Source of the DNA: Chlamydiota bacterium
GTDB lineage: Bacteria > Chlamydiota > Chlamydiia > Chlamydiales > SLFE01
Direction of reading: 5' to 3'
Length of the DNA: 7,773 bases
Assembly (NCBI GenBank): GCA_011065065.1
Contig: JAAKFL010000087.1
Location: forward strand, 1-7,773
Shown piece after piece: positions 1 through 5,825 of this stretch. Both the position numbers and the translations under genes were made by a program. Position 1 is the stretch's first letter. Each line of letters opens with the position of its first letter. The notes beneath the pieces were generated by a model. It was given only the letters and a program-made list of their open reading frames with translations, was not told the origin of the DNA and did not search any database.

Positions 1-4
1 TAAA

Positions 5-81
5 TCACCACAGAGGTCGCAGAGAACTCAGAGAGAATCTCATTATTTCTTTCTCTGTGTTCTCTGCGACCTCTGTGGTGA
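5..81. repeat. Long imperfect inverted repeat of the CACAGAG family, copy A
   Basis: The left arm (5-34) begins TCACCACAGAGGTCGCAGAG and pairs with the right arm (52-81), which ends CGACCTCTGTGGTGA. The only mismatch is 28/58. The loop is 35-51. The arms are built from the unit CACAGAG/CGCAGAG, and the same theme recurs at 2672-2738 and 3557-3646. It lies about 50 bases before the tyrP promoter. No T-run follows on either strand, so it is not a standard intrinsic terminator, although RNA from it would fold into a very stable hairpin. Confidence 0.85.
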
Positions 82-129
82 AATTATATTTTATCAACAA
101 ATTTTCCAGCGGGAATTGCTGTGGCTGGA

Positions 130-158
130 TTGAGTATAACTCGGCTTTATGATATCAT
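130..158 (+). promoter_or_regulatory. Sigma70-type promoter for the tyrP-like gene
   Basis: TTGAGT (130-135) and TATCAT (153-158) are separated by exactly 17 bases. They match the -35 and -10 consensus at 4/6 and 5/6 positions. Transcription would begin near 165, giving a leader of about 20 bases that contains the ribosome binding site AAGGA (175-179). The assignment is by motif only. Confidence 0.55.
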
Positions 159-184
159 AGATCGCAAAACTTAAAAGGAATTAT

Positions 185-1378
185 ATGAGACGTGATGGAA
201 CAGTTTTTAAAGGGGCCTTACTCATTGCCGGAACGACAATTGGTGGTGGGATGCTGGCGATGCCGGTGTTGACGAGTCTTGGGGGATTTATCCCCTCAAT
301 GGTTGTGTTCTTTGTCTCCTGGCTCTTCATGGCGACAACTGGGTTGTTGTTGCTTGAAGTTTGCTTGTGGATGGAAGGGGATACCAATTTTATTTCTATG
401 ACTCATAAAACCTTGGGGAGATGGGGTGAAATTTTCTCCTGGGTGGTCTATCTGTTCTTTTTCTATTGTCTCACTTTAGCGTACGTTGTTGCGTGTGGAA
501 AGTTGGTTGGCGATTTGTTTCAGCCATACCTTCCCGAATGGACAGGGCCGGTGATATTTTTAGCCCTTTTTGGTCCTCTTGTTTTTGTCGGAGCTCGTTT
601 AGTAGGTCGCGTTAACATTTTCCTCATGGCTGGCTTAATCATCTCTTTCTTCTTCTTTTTGGTTTTGGGGTATTCTTATGTGAATTCTGAAAATCTTCTC
701 GATAAGAATTGGCTTTTGTCCTTAAAAACATTGCCCATTGCTTTTGCTGCGTTTGGATTCCAGGGAACAGTCCCCACGCTGACTCGTTATCTCGATTATG
801 ATAAACGAAAAGTTCAAAAGGCAATTTTGATTGGAAGTTTTGCTGCATTTATCACTTACGTGATTTGGCATTGGCTTATCTTGGGGATTGTTCCGAAAGA
901 GGGAGTTGGCGGTTTAGCGGAAGCCCTCATAAAAGGCGATACCGCTGTTCAACCATTGAAATATATTCTCAATGACCCCGTCATTTATATTGTCAGCGAG
1001 TTTTTTGCTTTTTTTGCTTTGGTGACATCATTCCTAGGTGTGACTTTGGGCTTACGTGACTTTTTGGCGGATGGTTTGGGAGTTAAAAAAACTGCAAAAG
1101 GGAGAGTTTTTCTTTGCAGTCTGATTTTCGTGCCTGTTCTGATCGCAGCTCTGTTATACCCTGGAATCTTTATTGAAGCTCTTGGCTATGCCGGTGGGTA
1201 TGGAGGAGCTTTGCTTTTGGGATTATTGCCCATTTTAATGGTCTGGTCTGGACGTCATTATATGGATTTACCTGACAAACAAGTGGCTCCTTTAGGTAGG
1301 GGAGTCCTCAGTTTGATGATCCTATTTGTTGTCTTTGAGATTATTGTTGAAACATTGCATGTATTGAAAATTTTTTAG
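185..1378 (+). CDS. tyrP: Aromatic amino acid (tyrosine/tryptophan) permease, TyrP-like
   Basis: This is an inner-membrane permease of the hydroxy/aromatic amino acid permease (HAAAP) family, which takes up tyrosine or tryptophan with protons. At 397 residues it has the family's usual length. The signature GTTIGGGMLAMP is at residues 16-27 in the first membrane helix, and FGFQGTVPTL, a family-typical motif, is at 190-199. Hydrophobic stretches near residues 7-28, 36-58, 83-106, 121-139, 144-165, 181-198, 212-236, 265-288, 307-330, 335-355 and 372-392 give about 11 helices, as in the family. The start is supported by AAGGA five bases upstream and a promoter at 130-158. Chlamydiae carry tyrP genes near ftsY-sucCD, which fits this position. 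Substrate choice among Tyr, Trp and Phe cannot be read from the sequence. It appears to be a single-gene transcript converging on the F-box gene. Confidence 0.85.
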   Translation: MRRDGTVFKGALLIAGTTIGGGMLAMPVLTSLGGFIPSMVVFFVSWLFMATTGLLLLEVCLWMEGDTNFISMTHKTLGRWGEIFSWVVYLFFFYCLTLAYVVACGKLVGDLFQPYLPEWTGPVIFLALFGPLVFVGARLVGRVNIFLMAGLIISFFFFLVLGYSYVNSENLLDKNWLLSLKTLPIAFAAFGFQGTVPTLTRYLDYDKRKVQKAILIGSFAAFITYVIWHWLILGIVPKEGVGGLAEALIKGDTAVQPLKYILNDPVIYIVSEFFAFFALVTSFLGVTLGLRDFLADGLGVKKTAKGRVFLCSLIFVPVLIAALLYPGIFIEALGYAGGYGGALLLGLLPILMVWSGRHYMDLPDKQVAPLGRGVLSLMILFVVFEIIVETLHVLKIF

Positions 1379-1388
1379 TCACAGAGTA

Positions 1389-1419
1389 ACGCGGGGTAAG
1401 GCTTTGCCCCATTAAGCGT
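1389..1419. terminator. Hairpin between convergent genes, possible bidirectional terminator
   Basis: ACGC (1389-1392) pairs with GCGT (1416-1419). Inside it GGGGTAAGG faces CTTTGCCCC (1393-1410), with G-U wobbles allowed. The F-box stop codon (1412-1414) lies within the structure. There is no T-run after the stem on either strand: the eight-A run follows on the + strand. This is therefore weaker than a canonical intrinsic terminator, but the position between convergent stop codons fits a termination or mRNA 3'-end role. Confidence 0.4.
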
Positions 1420-2500
1420 AAAAAAAAACATCTTCTTCTTTATGAGACCTCATGTATTTATCATCTAAAAATTTTGAAAACTTTAGAAGGGAATTTCCAT
1501 GAGGATAAAATTTAAAGGGAAATGGAAATTCTCCTGAAGAATCAAAAAAGTGACGAAAACGGTCTTTTATGATCAAGGTTTCATTTTTTTGTTGAGTAAA
1601 CATTATTACGAATTTATTGAACCATTTGCATATCTTTGTCCTGTCATCGTTGTTGAAGTGATATTGAACTGTAAAACTTTGATCCCGTAGTACGAGATGG
1701 TTGTTGTATAAACTTATGAAATCACCATAGGGAAATGATGTCGATGAAGCCTCTTCTTTAGACAGTTGATAAGCGTTGCTAAAATGAGGTTCAAGAATTT
1801 TGCCAAGACTTAAAAAATTGATAATAGGAACCGTAAAGTTGTCAATAAGAGTTTGATTAAGATTGATAGCTTTTTCAATTTTTTGACGGAGAATATCAGT
1901 GGGTTCTCCTTCTCCTTCAAATGGAGCATATGAGAGTGATAAGATATCCATAATTTCGTAATATGAGTTGTGGATATCATCTAATAATTGGTGAAAATTC
2001 GTTTTGGTCGTCGCACGAAATTTTTCATAATTAGCAACTACCGAATCGAGTTCTTTCATAATATGGTGAAGACCTGTATGAATCTCTTGAGAAAGTTGAT
2101 AATAGTCCTTTGGTCGTGTTCCTAAATGGGTAAATTTTCTTGGAAAACCAAAGGCACAAATGCAATTCCAACTATCTCTCAAACCCATAAGAAGTTCAAG
2201 GTGACCATGAATCTCAGAGACTTTTATGATCACATTTAACGCCACTTTAACCGAGTGGCGCAGTTTGTATGTCGGTTGTATTGTCTCTTTCCATGAGGTA
2301 TCTTTATCCTTTTTATGAAATCCAAAACGTTTGCAGATACTTTCCCATATGATGTCATTTTGGAAAATGCAGTGCCATATTTTATTGACGCGAGATGCCG
2401 CATATAAACTTGGGCCGTCAAGATGAAGGTCTATGTTGATATGAAGTTCTACCGGAAGGGCATTTTGATAAAGAAGAAGGCTGGAATCTAATGGTGTCAT
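1412..2500 (-). CDS. F-box domain protein, candidate host-directed effector
   Basis: This 362-residue protein has an N-terminal F-box-like domain at about residues 14-60. LPVEL is at 15-19, followed by the hydrophobic/Leu positions L27 and L32, V38, W42, W52, C56 and RFGF at 58-61. Spacing and residues follow the eukaryotic F-box consensus (LPxEL, then VxxxW, then W). In eukaryotes the F-box docks substrate receptors onto Skp1 in SCF ubiquitin ligases. Bacteria with this domain are mostly intracellular, and amoeba-associated chlamydiae encode many such proteins. Residues 62-362 look mostly helical, soluble and unrecognised; I see no leucine-rich repeats, kelch repeats or membrane segments. 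The ATG is the first in an open frame that begins near 2572, and no strong ribosome binding site precedes it. The gene is more AT-rich than its neighbours: two 60-base lines I counted are 27-28% GC and one is 42%, against 47% for a counted sucC line. Secretion by type III is an inference. Confidence 0.75.
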   Translation of the reverse strand: MTPLDSSLLLYQNALPVELHINIDLHLDGPSLYAASRVNKIWHCIFQNDIIWESICKRFGFHKKDKDTSWKETIQPTYKLRHSVKVALNVIIKVSEIHGHLELLMGLRDSWNCICAFGFPRKFTHLGTRPKDYYQLSQEIHTGLHHIMKELDSVVANYEKFRATTKTNFHQLLDDIHNSYYEIMDILSLSYAPFEGEGEPTDILRQKIEKAINLNQTLIDNFTVPIINFLSLGKILEPHFSNAYQLSKEEASSTSFPYGDFISLYNNHLVLRDQSFTVQYHFNNDDRTKICKWFNKFVIMFTQQKNETLIIKDRFRHFFDSSGEFPFPFKFYPHGNSLLKFSKFLDDKYMRSHKEEDVFFYA

Positions 2501-2508
2501 AGTCAGTG

Positions 2509-2529
2509 GTCTCTGTGGTTGAAATAATT
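2509..2529. repeat. Solitary half copy of the CACAGAG repeat
   Basis: GTCTCTGTGGTTGAAATAAT closely matches the right arm of copy C plus its flank, GTCTCTGTGGTGAAATTATT (3632-3651). No matching opposite arm is nearby. It sits eight bases upstream of the F-box start codon and would form part of that gene's leader. Confidence 0.55.
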
Positions 2530-2637
2530 TTACTGATCTCCATAAATTTAACGTTCGGGAGTATGCTATGATTCAAATAATAAGATACCATCTCATATTT
2601 TCTTTTAATTGTCAATTTTTCTGGAAATCGGAAATGG

Positions 2638-2663
2638 GGTCAGGCCGGACTCCGTTTCTGACC
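2638..2663. repeat. Short GGTCAG/CTGACC inverted repeat, REP-like
   Basis: GGTCAG (2638-2643) pairs with CTGACC (2658-2663) around a 14-base loop, in the context ATGGGGTCAGGCCGGACTCC. GGGGTCAG-type palindromes resemble small REP-like elements found between genes in many bacteria. It directly precedes hairpin copy B. No transposase gene is present in the window, and one copy cannot prove that it is a repeat. Confidence 0.35.
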
Positions 2664-2671
2664 TCGTTTTT

Positions 2672-2738
2672 CAGAGAATAGCACGGAGGTACACAGAGAT
2701 TGTTTTTTTTACTCTGTGTATCTCTGTGCTATTCTCTG
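2672..2738. repeat. Long imperfect inverted repeat of the CACAGAG family, copy B
   Basis: The left arm (2672-2698, starting CAGAGAATAGCAC) pairs with the right arm (2712-2738, ending GTGCTATTCTCTG) over 27 positions. Two mismatches would be G-U wobbles in + strand RNA. The loop (2699-2711) contains a run of eight T. A further half unit (TAACTCTGTGAAA) continues to 2753. The arms differ in sequence from copies A and C but use the same CACAGAG building block. It lies between the terminator of the Tyr-rich gene and the upstream region of the F-box gene. Confidence 0.8.
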
Positions 2739-2785
2739 TGTAACTCTGTGAAAGAATATCTATTTTAAAATTAAAAATTTAACAC

Positions 2786-2820
2786 AAAAAAAACGCAGAT
2801 AGCGAAACACTATCTGCGTT
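2786..2820 (-). terminator. Rho-independent terminator of the Tyr-rich secreted protein gene
   Basis: Read on the minus strand, a perfect 11-bp stem AACGCAGATAG/CTATCTGCGTT (2820-2810 with 2802-2792) with a 7-base loop is followed by eight T (complement of 2786-2793). It begins 17 bases past the stop codon at 2837. This is the clearest intrinsic terminator in the window and supports the small gene as a real transcription unit. Confidence 0.9.
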
Positions 2821-2836
2821 AATTTGTCCGACTGGT

Positions 2837-3151
2837 TTACCATCTTTGCATGCGCCATTGATATTGGTAAGGATAATTATAATATCCTCGCCATGGTCCT
2901 GGCTGATAGTAATAATAAGGACGATTATAAGGACGATAATAATAAGGGCGACCAAAACGATAAGATCCTCGATGATGGCCGAATCGACCTCGTCCATGTC
3001 CACCATAAAATCTTACCGATATAGCCACGTCCTCATCAGTCACCTTGGCCTGTGATCTAATGTACTCAGCATTTCCTATTGCTGGGACACTAAATACAAG
3101 ACCCGCAATTGCCAGTACGCCAAAGATTAAAGACTTTTTAAGGTAATACAT
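2837..3151 (-). CDS. Short secreted Tyr/Arg/Gly-rich protein, function unknown
   Basis: I chose the 104-residue start at 3151 because AGGAG (3161-3157) lies five bases upstream. An ATG at 3178 in the same frame would add nine residues but lacks such a site. Residues 1-28 are a Sec signal peptide: basic YLKK, a hydrophobic core from L8 to F20, then the cleavage motif AIGNA before E29. The mature part, about 76 residues, has 16 Tyr and about 12 Arg, and no acidic residue after the early DED. A low-complexity tail is built on R-P-Y-Y-Y units (RPYYYRPYNRPYYYY) and ends in Trp. The matching DNA repeats AATAAGGACGAT-like units. No catalytic domain, Cys pairs or membrane segment follow the signal peptide. 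Export to the periplasm or beyond is inferred. The gene has its own terminator and probably its own promoter. Small Gly/Tyr-rich exported proteins occur in several envelope contexts, but I cannot assign a role. Confidence 0.75.
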   Translation of the reverse strand: MYYLKKSLIFGVLAIAGLVFSVPAIGNAEYIRSQAKVTDEDVAISVRFYGGHGRGRFGHHRGSYRFGRPYYYRPYNRPYYYYQPGPWRGYYNYPYQYQWRMQRW

Positions 3152-3194
3152 ATGCACTCCTATTGTTAGTCTTGTCATGTGTGATGGCTGAGGT

Positions 3195-3219
3195 CTCGCG
3201 ACCTGAGCTTGTTCGCGAG
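3195..3219 (-). promoter_or_regulatory. Leader hairpin upstream of the Tyr-rich gene
   Basis: CTCGCGA (3195-3201) and TCGCGAG (3213-3219) form a perfect 7-bp stem with an 11-base loop. An alternative overlapping fold pairs AGGTC (3191-3195) with GACCT (3200-3204). It lies 44-68 bases before the start codon and is GC-rich in an AT-rich surround. It could be a leader stabiliser or a protein-binding palindrome; the sequence alone does not decide. Confidence 0.4.
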
Positions 3220-3231
3220 TCTTGTTCTTGA

Positions 3232-3237
3232 TTTATA
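3232..3237 (-). promoter_or_regulatory. Candidate -10 element for the Tyr-rich gene
   Basis: The minus strand reads TATAAA here, 5/6 of the -10 consensus. The best -35 match 17 bases upstream (TGGTTA) is poor at 3/6. If used, transcription would start near 3225, and the CTCGCGA hairpin would lie within the leader. Confidence 0.3.
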
Positions 3238-3556
3238 AGACGTTGTGGCTCGAGTAACCACTAACTTAACTGTCCAGAATTGCAGATAAGACCTTGATAG
3301 ATGGGATTAGGCCTGTAAGATCACCCAATTTGGGCCATTCTGTTGGCCCACAAGGCCCATCTGTTGCAACTCCAAATCGGTTTGGATTACAGTAGAGGTT
3401 AATGGTTACCCAAAAATTTTGTTTTTATTAACTCCTACCCTTTAATTATAGTAATTAATTCATATGAGTGTCAATAAATAAATTTAATTAAATAGGTAAC
3501 TAAATATTAGTATTTTAGATAATAATTAAACTTTTTGAGAGCGTTTTTATGCTTTT
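3238..3556. other. AT-rich noncoding stretch with several short hairpins
   Basis: I see no credible gene here. It holds TGGGCCA/TGGCCCA (3331-3337 with 3344-3350, 6-base loop), the palindrome GTTGCAAC (3363-3370) and TCCAAA/TTTGGA (3371-3376 with 3381-3386, TCGG loop). The strings GGCCATTCTGTTG (3333) and GGCCCATCTGTTG (3354) form a near direct repeat. From about 3411 onward the sequence is very AT-rich. A small noncoding RNA or a gene remnant is possible but unproven; I found no tRNA-like fold. Confidence 0.45.
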
Positions 3557-3646
3557 TTTCACCACAGAGGCACAGAGGCACAGAGATAGGAGTAACAAAA
3601 ATATGTTAATACCTTTCTCTGTGCCTCTACTGTCTCTGTGGTGAAA
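3557..3646. repeat. Long imperfect inverted repeat of the CACAGAG family, copy C
   Basis: The outer stem TTTCACCACAGAG/CTCTGTGGTGAAA (3557-3569 with 3634-3646) is perfect over 13 bp. A 5/6-base internal loop follows, then a perfect 12-bp inner stem GAGGCACAGAGA/TCTCTGTGCCTC (3575-3586 with 3616-3627). The loop is 3587-3615. The left arm is a tandem of GGCACAGA units. The right arm ends exactly one base before the complement of the ftsY stop codon (3647-3649), so it forms the immediate 3' end of the ftsY message. No T-run follows on the minus strand. Confidence 0.85.
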
Positions 3647-4576
3647 TTATTCAAACAATGCTGACACAAATGACTGAGGATCAAAGGGTAAAAGATCTTC
3701 TGCCCCCTCTCCAATCCCGATAAAACGAAGAGGAATCTTCAGTTCTTGGTGAATTTTGAAGACGATACCTCCTTTTGCAGACCCATCCAGTTTTGTCAGA
3801 ATTAGGCCTGTTAAGGGAGTAAACTGGTTGAAGATTTTGGCTTGGTCAATGGCATTTTGGCCAGTAGTGGCATCCAAGACAAGCCAGGTTTCATGAGGGC
3901 TTCCGTCTATCACTTTGTTGCATGTTCTTTTAATTTTCTCAAGTTCTTGCATCAAAGGAATTTTCGTATGCAAGCGGCCTGCGGTATCAATCAAAATGAC
4001 ATCGGCATTGCGTGCTTTGGCTGCAGACAGTGCATCAAAAGCTACTGCTGCCGGATCACTTTTGGGGAGACCTTTCACCACGTCAACGTCAAGTCGCTGT
4101 GCCCAAGTCACTAATTGTTCGATGCCTGCGGCTCGGAAGGTGTCGGTGGCGGCGACAAGAACTTTTTTTCCTGAATCTTTCAGTCGCTTAGCGATCTTTG
4201 CTACGGAAGTGGTTTTTCCATTGCCGTTGACTCCGACAATCAAGATTACCAGAGGTTCAGAAGATTGCGGTTCTCTCAAATCTGGGGCAGGTGTTTCTTC
4301 TAAGATTTTTAGGAGTTGTTCTTTTAGGTATTCGATCAGATCATCGGGAGTCATGGAAGGGTTTTGTCGAAATTTTTCCTGGAGGGATTCAGTCAATTGC
4401 TGGGCCGTTTGGACTCCGAGATCCGCTTCGTAAAGAACTTGTTCGAGTCCATCAATGGTTTCGGGATCAATCTTATTTTGAAAAAGATTTTTGATACGAT
4501 GGGTCAGCTTGGAACTCGTGCGAGAGAGTGCCGTTTTAACCTTGTCGTAGCCAGACTTTAAGAACTTAAAAACCAT
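3647..4576 (-). CDS. ftsY: Signal recognition particle receptor FtsY
   Basis: This is the SRP-type GTPase that docks SRP-ribosome complexes at the inner membrane for co-translational insertion. The 309 residues hold a complete NG core. The N domain is about 20-95, the P-loop GVNGNGKTT 115-123, DTFRAA 145-150, DTAGR 197-201, TKLD 261-264 with GSAKGG after it, and GIGEGAEDL 287-295 near the end. The long acidic A domain of E. coli FtsY is absent. Instead a short basic amphipathic N-terminus (MVFKFLKSGYDKVKTALS) probably gives membrane association, as in other short FtsY proteins. The start has only a weak ribosome binding site (AGG about 11 bases upstream). It diverges from sucC and is probably driven by the extended -10 promoter at 4621-4629. 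The neighbourhood ftsY-sucC-sucD is the chlamydial arrangement. Confidence 0.96.
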   Translation of the reverse strand: MVFKFLKSGYDKVKTALSRTSSKLTHRIKNLFQNKIDPETIDGLEQVLYEADLGVQTAQQLTESLQEKFRQNPSMTPDDLIEYLKEQLLKILEETPAPDLREPQSSEPLVILIVGVNGNGKTTSVAKIAKRLKDSGKKVLVAATDTFRAAGIEQLVTWAQRLDVDVVKGLPKSDPAAVAFDALSAAKARNADVILIDTAGRLHTKIPLMQELEKIKRTCNKVIDGSPHETWLVLDATTGQNAIDQAKIFNQFTPLTGLILTKLDGSAKGGIVFKIHQELKIPLRFIGIGEGAEDLLPFDPQSFVSALFE

Positions 4577-4620
4577 TTCGATTTCAACCTGATTTTAATA
4601 AATTGATATGATAAAGTTAG

Positions 4621-4629
4621 ATTATAACA
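4621..4629 (-). promoter_or_regulatory. Extended -10 promoter for ftsY in the ftsY/sucC divergent region
   Basis: The minus strand reads TGTTATAAT, a perfect TATAAT with the TGn extension. Any -35 is weak (TTCCCT, 3/6, 17 bases upstream). Transcription would begin near 4614, giving a leader of about 38 bases. The 81-base region also must drive sucC. On the + strand TTGATA (4603-4608) is followed by TAACAT (4625-4630) after 16 bases, or by TATAAC (4623-4628) after 14. The two promoters would then overlap. Confidence 0.5.
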
Positions 4630-4657
4630 TATTTACTTTAATGAGGGAAGTTTTCCT

Positions 4658-5824
4658 ATGAATCTTCATGAATATCAAGCGAAGGATTACCTCAAGAAAT
4701 TTGGGGTTTCGATTCCCAATCATTACGTGATCTCCAGTATCAATGAGGCCAAAAAGGTGATTGATGAGAATGGATTGACCCAGGCTATTGTGAAAGTCCA
4801 GGTTCATGCGGGGGGCCGAGGAAAAGCTGGAGGGGTGAAGTTTTGTAAATCTCCTGAAGAAATTATGGAAGCTGTGAACTATATGTTGGGGATGAAAATA
4901 GTCACCAAACAGACCGGAAGTGAGGGGATTGTCGCTCATAAGTTGATGATTGCTGATCCGGTGGATATTGAAAAGGAGTACTACCTCGGATTTGTCATCG
5001 ATCGGAAGCACGCGAAAGCGATGTTGATTGCCTCGCCTGAAGGGGGGATGGAAATTGAAGAGATTGCGGAAGAATCTCCTGAGAAGATTGTGAATATCCC
5101 GATAGAACTGAATGGAAAAATTCGCTCTTACCACCTGATTAATCTTGCAAAGGTTATGGGATGGGGATGGAGCCATAAGGAGCCTTCGATCAATTTGGTG
5201 AAAGCGTTGGCTAAAGCTTTTGTGGAATCTGATGCGGCGATGTTGGAGATCAATCCTCTTGTTAAAACGCCTAGCGGAGAGTTCCACGCGATTGATGCCA
5301 AGATGTCAATTGATGAGAATGCATTGTTTCGCCAAAATGAACTGGCTGAATGTTACGATCCCACACAGCTGCCAGAAAATGAGGTCCGGGCCCATGAACA
5401 TGATCTAGCCTATGTGGCGATGGACGGAGATATCGGGTGTATGGTCAATGGAGCTGGATTGGCGATGGCGACGATGGATATCATTCATTATTATGGGGGA
5501 GAACCCGCCAACTTTTTGGATGTGGGCGGTGGTGCCAATGAACAGAAGGTTGCAGAGGGTTTTAAGTTGATTTTGTCTGATCCCAAAGTAAAAGGGATTT
5601 TAGTGAATATATTCGGAGGCATCATGAACTGCGCGACGATTGCGGCAGGAGTGATCAGTGCCGTGAGTCAACAGAAATTAACGGTTCCCCTTGTGGTTCG
5701 ATTAGAAGGGACAAATGTGGGACAAGGGAGAGCAATGCTCGACGAGACAGATCTTAATATTATTGTCGCAAACAGCCTATCAGAAGCGGCTCAGAAGATT
5801 GTGGATGCAGTGAGGGGAAAATAG
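4658..5824 (+). CDS. sucC: Succinyl-CoA synthetase (ADP-forming), beta subunit
   Basis: This is the beta subunit of succinyl-CoA ligase, which converts succinyl-CoA and phosphate to succinate and CoA with ATP or GTP formation in the TCA cycle. At 388 residues it equals E. coli SucC in length. The ATP-grasp part includes HAGGRGKAGGV at 50-60 and the metal-site region EINPL at 197-201. The C-terminal ligase/CoA domain includes GDIGCMVNGAGLAMATMD (257-274), FLDVGGGA (286-293), NIFGGI (317-322) and RLEGTN (349-354 region). The ribosome binding site GAGGGA lies nine bases before the ATG. It is the first gene of an operon with sucD, one base apart, and the downstream M50 peptidase. Nucleotide preference cannot be read with certainty. 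Confidence 0.97.
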   Translation: MNLHEYQAKDYLKKFGVSIPNHYVISSINEAKKVIDENGLTQAIVKVQVHAGGRGKAGGVKFCKSPEEIMEAVNYMLGMKIVTKQTGSEGIVAHKLMIADPVDIEKEYYLGFVIDRKHAKAMLIASPEGGMEIEEIAEESPEKIVNIPIELNGKIRSYHLINLAKVMGWGWSHKEPSINLVKALAKAFVESDAAMLEINPLVKTPSGEFHAIDAKMSIDENALFRQNELAECYDPTQLPENEVRAHEHDLAYVAMDGDIGCMVNGAGLAMATMDIIHYYGGEPANFLDVGGGANEQKVAEGFKLILSDPKVKGILVNIFGGIMNCATIAAGVISAVSQQKLTVPLVVRLEGTNVGQGRAMLDETDLNIIVANSLSEAAQKIVDAVRGK

Positions 5825-5825
5825 A

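Noticed and set aside
2418..2615. A 65-codon minus-strand frame overlapping the start of the F-box gene
   Set aside because: It has no domain and needs a TTG start. The F-box motif lies in the other frame, so I see no sign of a frameshifted N-terminus.
2610..2615. A perfect TTGACA on the minus strand upstream of the F-box gene
   Set aside because: No acceptable -10 lies 16-18 bases downstream (the best there is GATGGT). The nearest TATCTT is 22 bases away, so I do not call a promoter.
2824..3055. Two + strand open frames (66 and 69 codons) over the Tyr-rich gene
   Set aside because: Their Asp/Asn and Ile-rich repeats are the complement of the R-P-Y-Y-Y codons. The minus strand frame has the signal peptide, ribosome binding site and terminator.
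3557..3646. CRISPR-like array suggested by repeated CACAGAGG units
   Set aside because: The units are contiguous 8-9 base tandems in a hairpin with no spacers of regular length, and no cas gene is present.
3915..4433. A 172-codon open frame antisense to ftsY
   Set aside because: It lies opposite the conserved ftsY GTPase core and has a Ser/Arg-biased composition without a domain.
4622..5287. A 221-codon open frame antisense to the start of sucC
   Set aside because: It overlaps the well-supported sucC frame fully, and its translation is rich in His, Arg and Phe with no recognisable domain. It is a codon-structure shadow.
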